Shown one piece after another: positions 5,708 to 7,237 of a stretch of 7,237 nucleotides of DNA (position 1 is the stretch's first letter; each line of letters begins with the position of its first letter). Origin of the DNA: DATGMB01 sp035293845 (lineage in GTDB: Bacteria; Acidobacteriota; Terriglobia; Bryobacterales; Bryobacteraceae). The position numbers and the translations under genes were made by a program. The notes beneath the pieces are model-generated. The model made no database searches, was not told the DNA's origin, and saw only the letters and a list, made by a program, of their open reading frames with translations. The stretch is taken from the NCBI GenBank assembly GCA_035293845.1, contig DATGMB010000245.1, positions 1 through 7,237 on the forward strand, given 5' to 3'.

Positions 5708-6433
5708 TCACTCGTGGTGGTAATTAATCCCGCTGTAGCGGGACTCAATATCGGCAACATGTTTTCTGAAGCCGTCGATACCCCGTGCGCGAGCGATGCC
5801 GACGGCTTCCCGGGTCCAGGCGCCGTACATGCGGCGGTATTCGTCATGGCCTTTAGGTGTGAGGTCTGCGGGCAGGTTATTGACTACGACAGCAGCGTTC
5901 TGATTGGCGGCGGTTGTGAGTTGATCTACGGTCGTCAAGTCGCCCGCGGCCAACAGGCGCATCACATCGAGCCTCGCCCGAATTCGCCCCTGCATCCTTT
6001 CGGCGGTAAGGCCGGCGTCCGGACCTATAACGGTGCCATCCTCGAACACCACGGCATCCAGGATTATCTGACCGCCACCAGGTCGGGCAGAAAAGTAATC
6101 TTTCCGCGACAGGCCAAAGTCTTCGGTGTGGGACTGGCCTGGCTGAAGAATAGGTTGCAGGATCTCATCGGGGTTCACGTATTGGAATCTGCCGGTGGCT
6201 GCTGGCTGACCTTGGCTATCCAACCCGCGCCAAATCAGGGTGAAGGAGAGGATCGTGCGGTTGGTTTGATTAGCGATGGTAGCAGAAGTCGGTCCGTTCT
6301 GTACAAACGTTACTCCGCGCTCTGGTAGCCCGACGAACGTCCAGGCGCCTGGTGATTGAGCATTGAGTGTGCCCATAAACAAAGGTACGGCCACAACGAG
6401 GCAGGCCGAGTAGCTTAGCGTAGCGGGTGACAT
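5708..6433 (-). CDS. Secreted protein of unknown function, first gene of accessory cassette
   Basis: The ATG at 6433 is preferred because AAGAAGG precedes it by five bases; a GTG at 6439 would overlap that site. The product has 241 residues. It begins MSPATLSYSACLVVAVPLFM with a signal peptide ending near LNA-Q (residues 24-26); there is no lipobox at the right place, so secretion to the periplasm or beyond is expected. The mature N-terminal half is beta-rich (VTFVQNGPTSATIANQTN, ILSFTLIWRGLDSQG, GGGQIILDAVVFEDGTVIGP), resembling an immunoglobulin-like or similar sandwich fold; the C-terminal half is helical and charged (AERMQGRIRARLDVMRLL, then HDEYRRMYGAWTREA). I recognise no named family, although the VVFEDGT phrase recalls lineage-specific acidobacterial secreted proteins. 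Its stop is 20 bases before the ATG of the next gene, indicating one transcript. Confidence 0.72.
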   Translation of the reverse strand: MSPATLSYSACLVVAVPLFMGTLNAQSPGAWTFVGLPERGVTFVQNGPTSATIANQTNRTILSFTLIWRGLDSQGQPAATGRFQYVNPDEILQPILQPGQSHTEDFGLSRKDYFSARPGGGQIILDAVVFEDGTVIGPDAGLTAERMQGRIRARLDVMRLLAAGDLTTVDQLTTAANQNAAVVVNNLPADLTPKGHDEYRRMYGAWTREAVGIARARGIDGFRKHVADIESRYSGINYHHE

Positions 6434-6482
6434 TCGCACCTTCTTGGGAGTTTGTTTAAAAGGTATCCGGAACCAGAAGGAG

Positions 6483-6511
6483 AGTATAGGGTAAATCCCT
6501 AGTGTTGGTAC
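6483..6511 (-). promoter_or_regulatory. Candidate sigma-70 promoter of the secreted-protein cassette
   Basis: TATACT at 6488-6483 on the minus strand matches five of six -10 positions. The hexamer 17 bp upstream, GTACCA at 6511-6506, is a weak -35 (three of six). A TAGGG/CCCTA inverted repeat (6487-6491 and 6497-6501) overlaps the upstream edge of the -10 and could be an operator. The implied leader to ATG 6433 is about 45 bases. Confidence 0.4.
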
Positions 6512-6587
6512 TGGCGCTGCGACTGTTCATACCTCACGGAATCGGCGGCTATTGCATCAACGCTGTTGAATCCGCACTCGCCGATGG

Positions 6588-6722
6588 TCAGTCGTTGCTG
6601 AACACCTCCAGGCTGCCGCCGTTCGCCCGCACGAGCTCGCTTACGATTGACAATCCAAGCCCACGGCCCACTCCGCTTTTCGTCGTCGTTCCGGGCGTGA
6701 ACGCCCACTTCAGTGCTTTGCT
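6588..6722 (-). pseudogene. Histidine kinase C-terminal ATP-binding domain remnant
   Basis: A minus-strand frame ending at TGA 6590-6588 reads ALKWAFTPGTTTKSG, then VGRGLGLSIVSELVRANGG and SLEVFSND. This matches the F-box (FTPGTTTK) and G2 box (GRGLGLSI) plus following helix of the HATPase_c domain of two-component sensor kinases. The N and G1 boxes are missing upstream, and the stop falls about 15 residues before the usual domain end, so the gene is broken at both sides. A second frame just upstream (6849 to 6710, KILELLAPIDILGEHGV) also looks protein-like and may be an older frame-displaced part of the same gene. No intact kinase can be assembled here. Confidence 0.5.
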
Positions 6723-6967
6723 TGCCAGGACGTATTTGCCGTAGAATGCGCGAACATTGGCAGGATGACATTCGGGGCGACCCCATGCTCACCCAGTATG
6801 TCTATCGGAGCCAGCAGTTCGAGTATTTTTCGAACTGGGCCGGACTATCGCTAAGCGACGGAACCCTTATGAGATGCCGCTCATCTGCTCACCGCCAAAA
6901 AGTGATCGCCACAATGCGGCGCCGGGCCGCTTTGTAGAACTCATGGATGTGCCTTGATGTGCCTGGA
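6723..6967. other. Low-information remnant stretch without an intact gene
   Basis: All frames are interrupted. It contains the displaced kinase-like frame mentioned above, an 8-bp stem (6815-6822 with 6830-6837, T-rich loop), a 25-codon minus-strand ORF (6944-6867, MSSTKRPGAALW) with only a weak AAGG site, and a two-copy 10-bp tandem repeat (GATGTGCCTT/GATGTGCCTG, 6946-6965). I see nothing here that I would call functional. Confidence 0.4.
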
Positions 6968-7117
6968 TCAGCTTCGCACAGGCTCAGGGGCATCCGATTT
7001 GCTGACGGCTGCTTCAATCCGCGCCACACTATCATCAAGGATTAGGGCTGCGATCGCTTTCAGATCTTCGGGCTTGACAAGGAGATTGCCCGGATCTCCG
7101 TTGAAAGTTAGCGCCCC
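6968..7117 (-). pseudogene. C-terminal fragment of an unrecognised protein next to an IS end
   Basis: A clean minus-strand frame of 49 residues ends at TGA 6970-6968 and includes FNGDPGNLLVKPEDLKA, then IAALILDDSVARIEAAV and SKSDAPEPVRS. The composition, helix-like spacing and polar tail look like a genuine C-terminus. The frame has no start codon; upstream it meets a stop at 7120-7118, only 12 bases from the transposase stop. The simplest reading is a gene whose 5' part was separated by the insertion element to its right. No family recognised. Confidence 0.42.
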
Positions 7118-7131
7118 TCAGCACTCATAGA

Positions 7132-7237
7132 CTACGCGACCGCCGCTCCCTTCGCAATCGGTTTCCTGGTTCCTTGCATGGACGCGAGGAACGTCGGAAT
7201 TTCGCGGTAGCCGATGACCTTACGAAATTGCCGTTCC
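7132..7237 (-). mobile_element. C-terminal end of a Mutator/IS256-like transposase, truncated by window edge
   Basis: The last 34 residues of a minus-strand frame are visible, ending at TAG 7134-7132. They contain ERQFRKVIGYREIPTFLASM followed by a basic, Ala-rich tail. The pattern F-R-K/R-V-x-G-Y-R-x-(I/L)-x-x-L is typical of the extreme C-terminus of IS256/Mutator transposases, from memory of the family. The DDE catalytic part is outside the window, so family assignment is moderate. The element's terminal repeat should lie between about 7100 and 7131 but cannot be delimited without the other end. Confidence 0.55.

Noticed and set aside
5678..6328. 216-codon plus-strand ORF opposite the secreted protein
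   Set aside because: No ribosome site or signal sequence fits it; the minus-strand frame has a promoter, ribosome site, signal peptide and a neighbour at operon distance.
6499..6792. 97-codon minus-strand ORF across the kinase remnant
   Set aside because: It reads the kinase F and G2 boxes in the wrong frame and has Arg/Gln-rich, unstructured composition.
6946..6965. Two-copy 10-bp tandem repeat as a CRISPR or iteron start
   Set aside because: Only two copies, too short, with no spacers and no replication gene nearby.

Overview
The window looks like chromosomal DNA from a large, GC-rich soil bacterium, most plausibly an acidobacterium of the Bryobacter/Solibacter type. That placement is an inference. 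It rests on high GC, twin-arginine secretion signals on ordinary-looking enzymes, a fucosidase beside an aminoacylase, and intergenic palindromes whose conceptual translation contains 'PYGRGSV', which I recall as frequent in those genomes. Nothing in the window fixes the taxonomy.

Positions 1-4908 are dense, high-GC, ordinary coding DNA. Three genes on the minus strand read right to left: a Tat-exported GH29 alpha-L-fucosidase (3934-2633), an exported D-aminoacylase-type amidohydrolase (2511-931), and the N-terminal half of a major facilitator transporter that runs off the left edge (702-1). A divergent plus-strand gene (4024-4908) encodes a Tat-exported aldo/keto reductase. Together they suggest periplasmic breakdown of fucosylated glycans and D-amino-acid derivatives, with uptake of a small product. 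The substrates and the functional link are inferred from families and proximity only. The spaces between these genes hold a large perfect-plus-wobble hairpin (831-894), a 97-bp double-palindrome leader that can fold in two exclusive ways (2517-2613), and a strong G-quadruplex motif (3965-3988).

Positions 4909-7237 are visibly lower in GC and accessory in character. A predicted promoter near 6483-6511 precedes a minus-strand cassette of unrecognised genes: a secreted 241-residue protein (6433-5708), a secreted six-cysteine protein (5687-5213) whose start codon and body are in different frames, and a possible third small ORF (5200-4959) with the same kind of disagreement. To their right lie scraps of broken genes: the C-terminal ATP-binding tail of a histidine kinase, a 49-residue C-terminal fragment of an unknown protein, and the C-terminal end of a Mutator/IS256-like transposase at the right edge. 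This is the pattern of a decaying insertion hot spot.

I found no CRISPR array, tRNA, rRNA or recognisable defence system. The most interesting items are the bistable leader, the frameshifted secreted-protein cassette, and the wobble-compensated palindrome.
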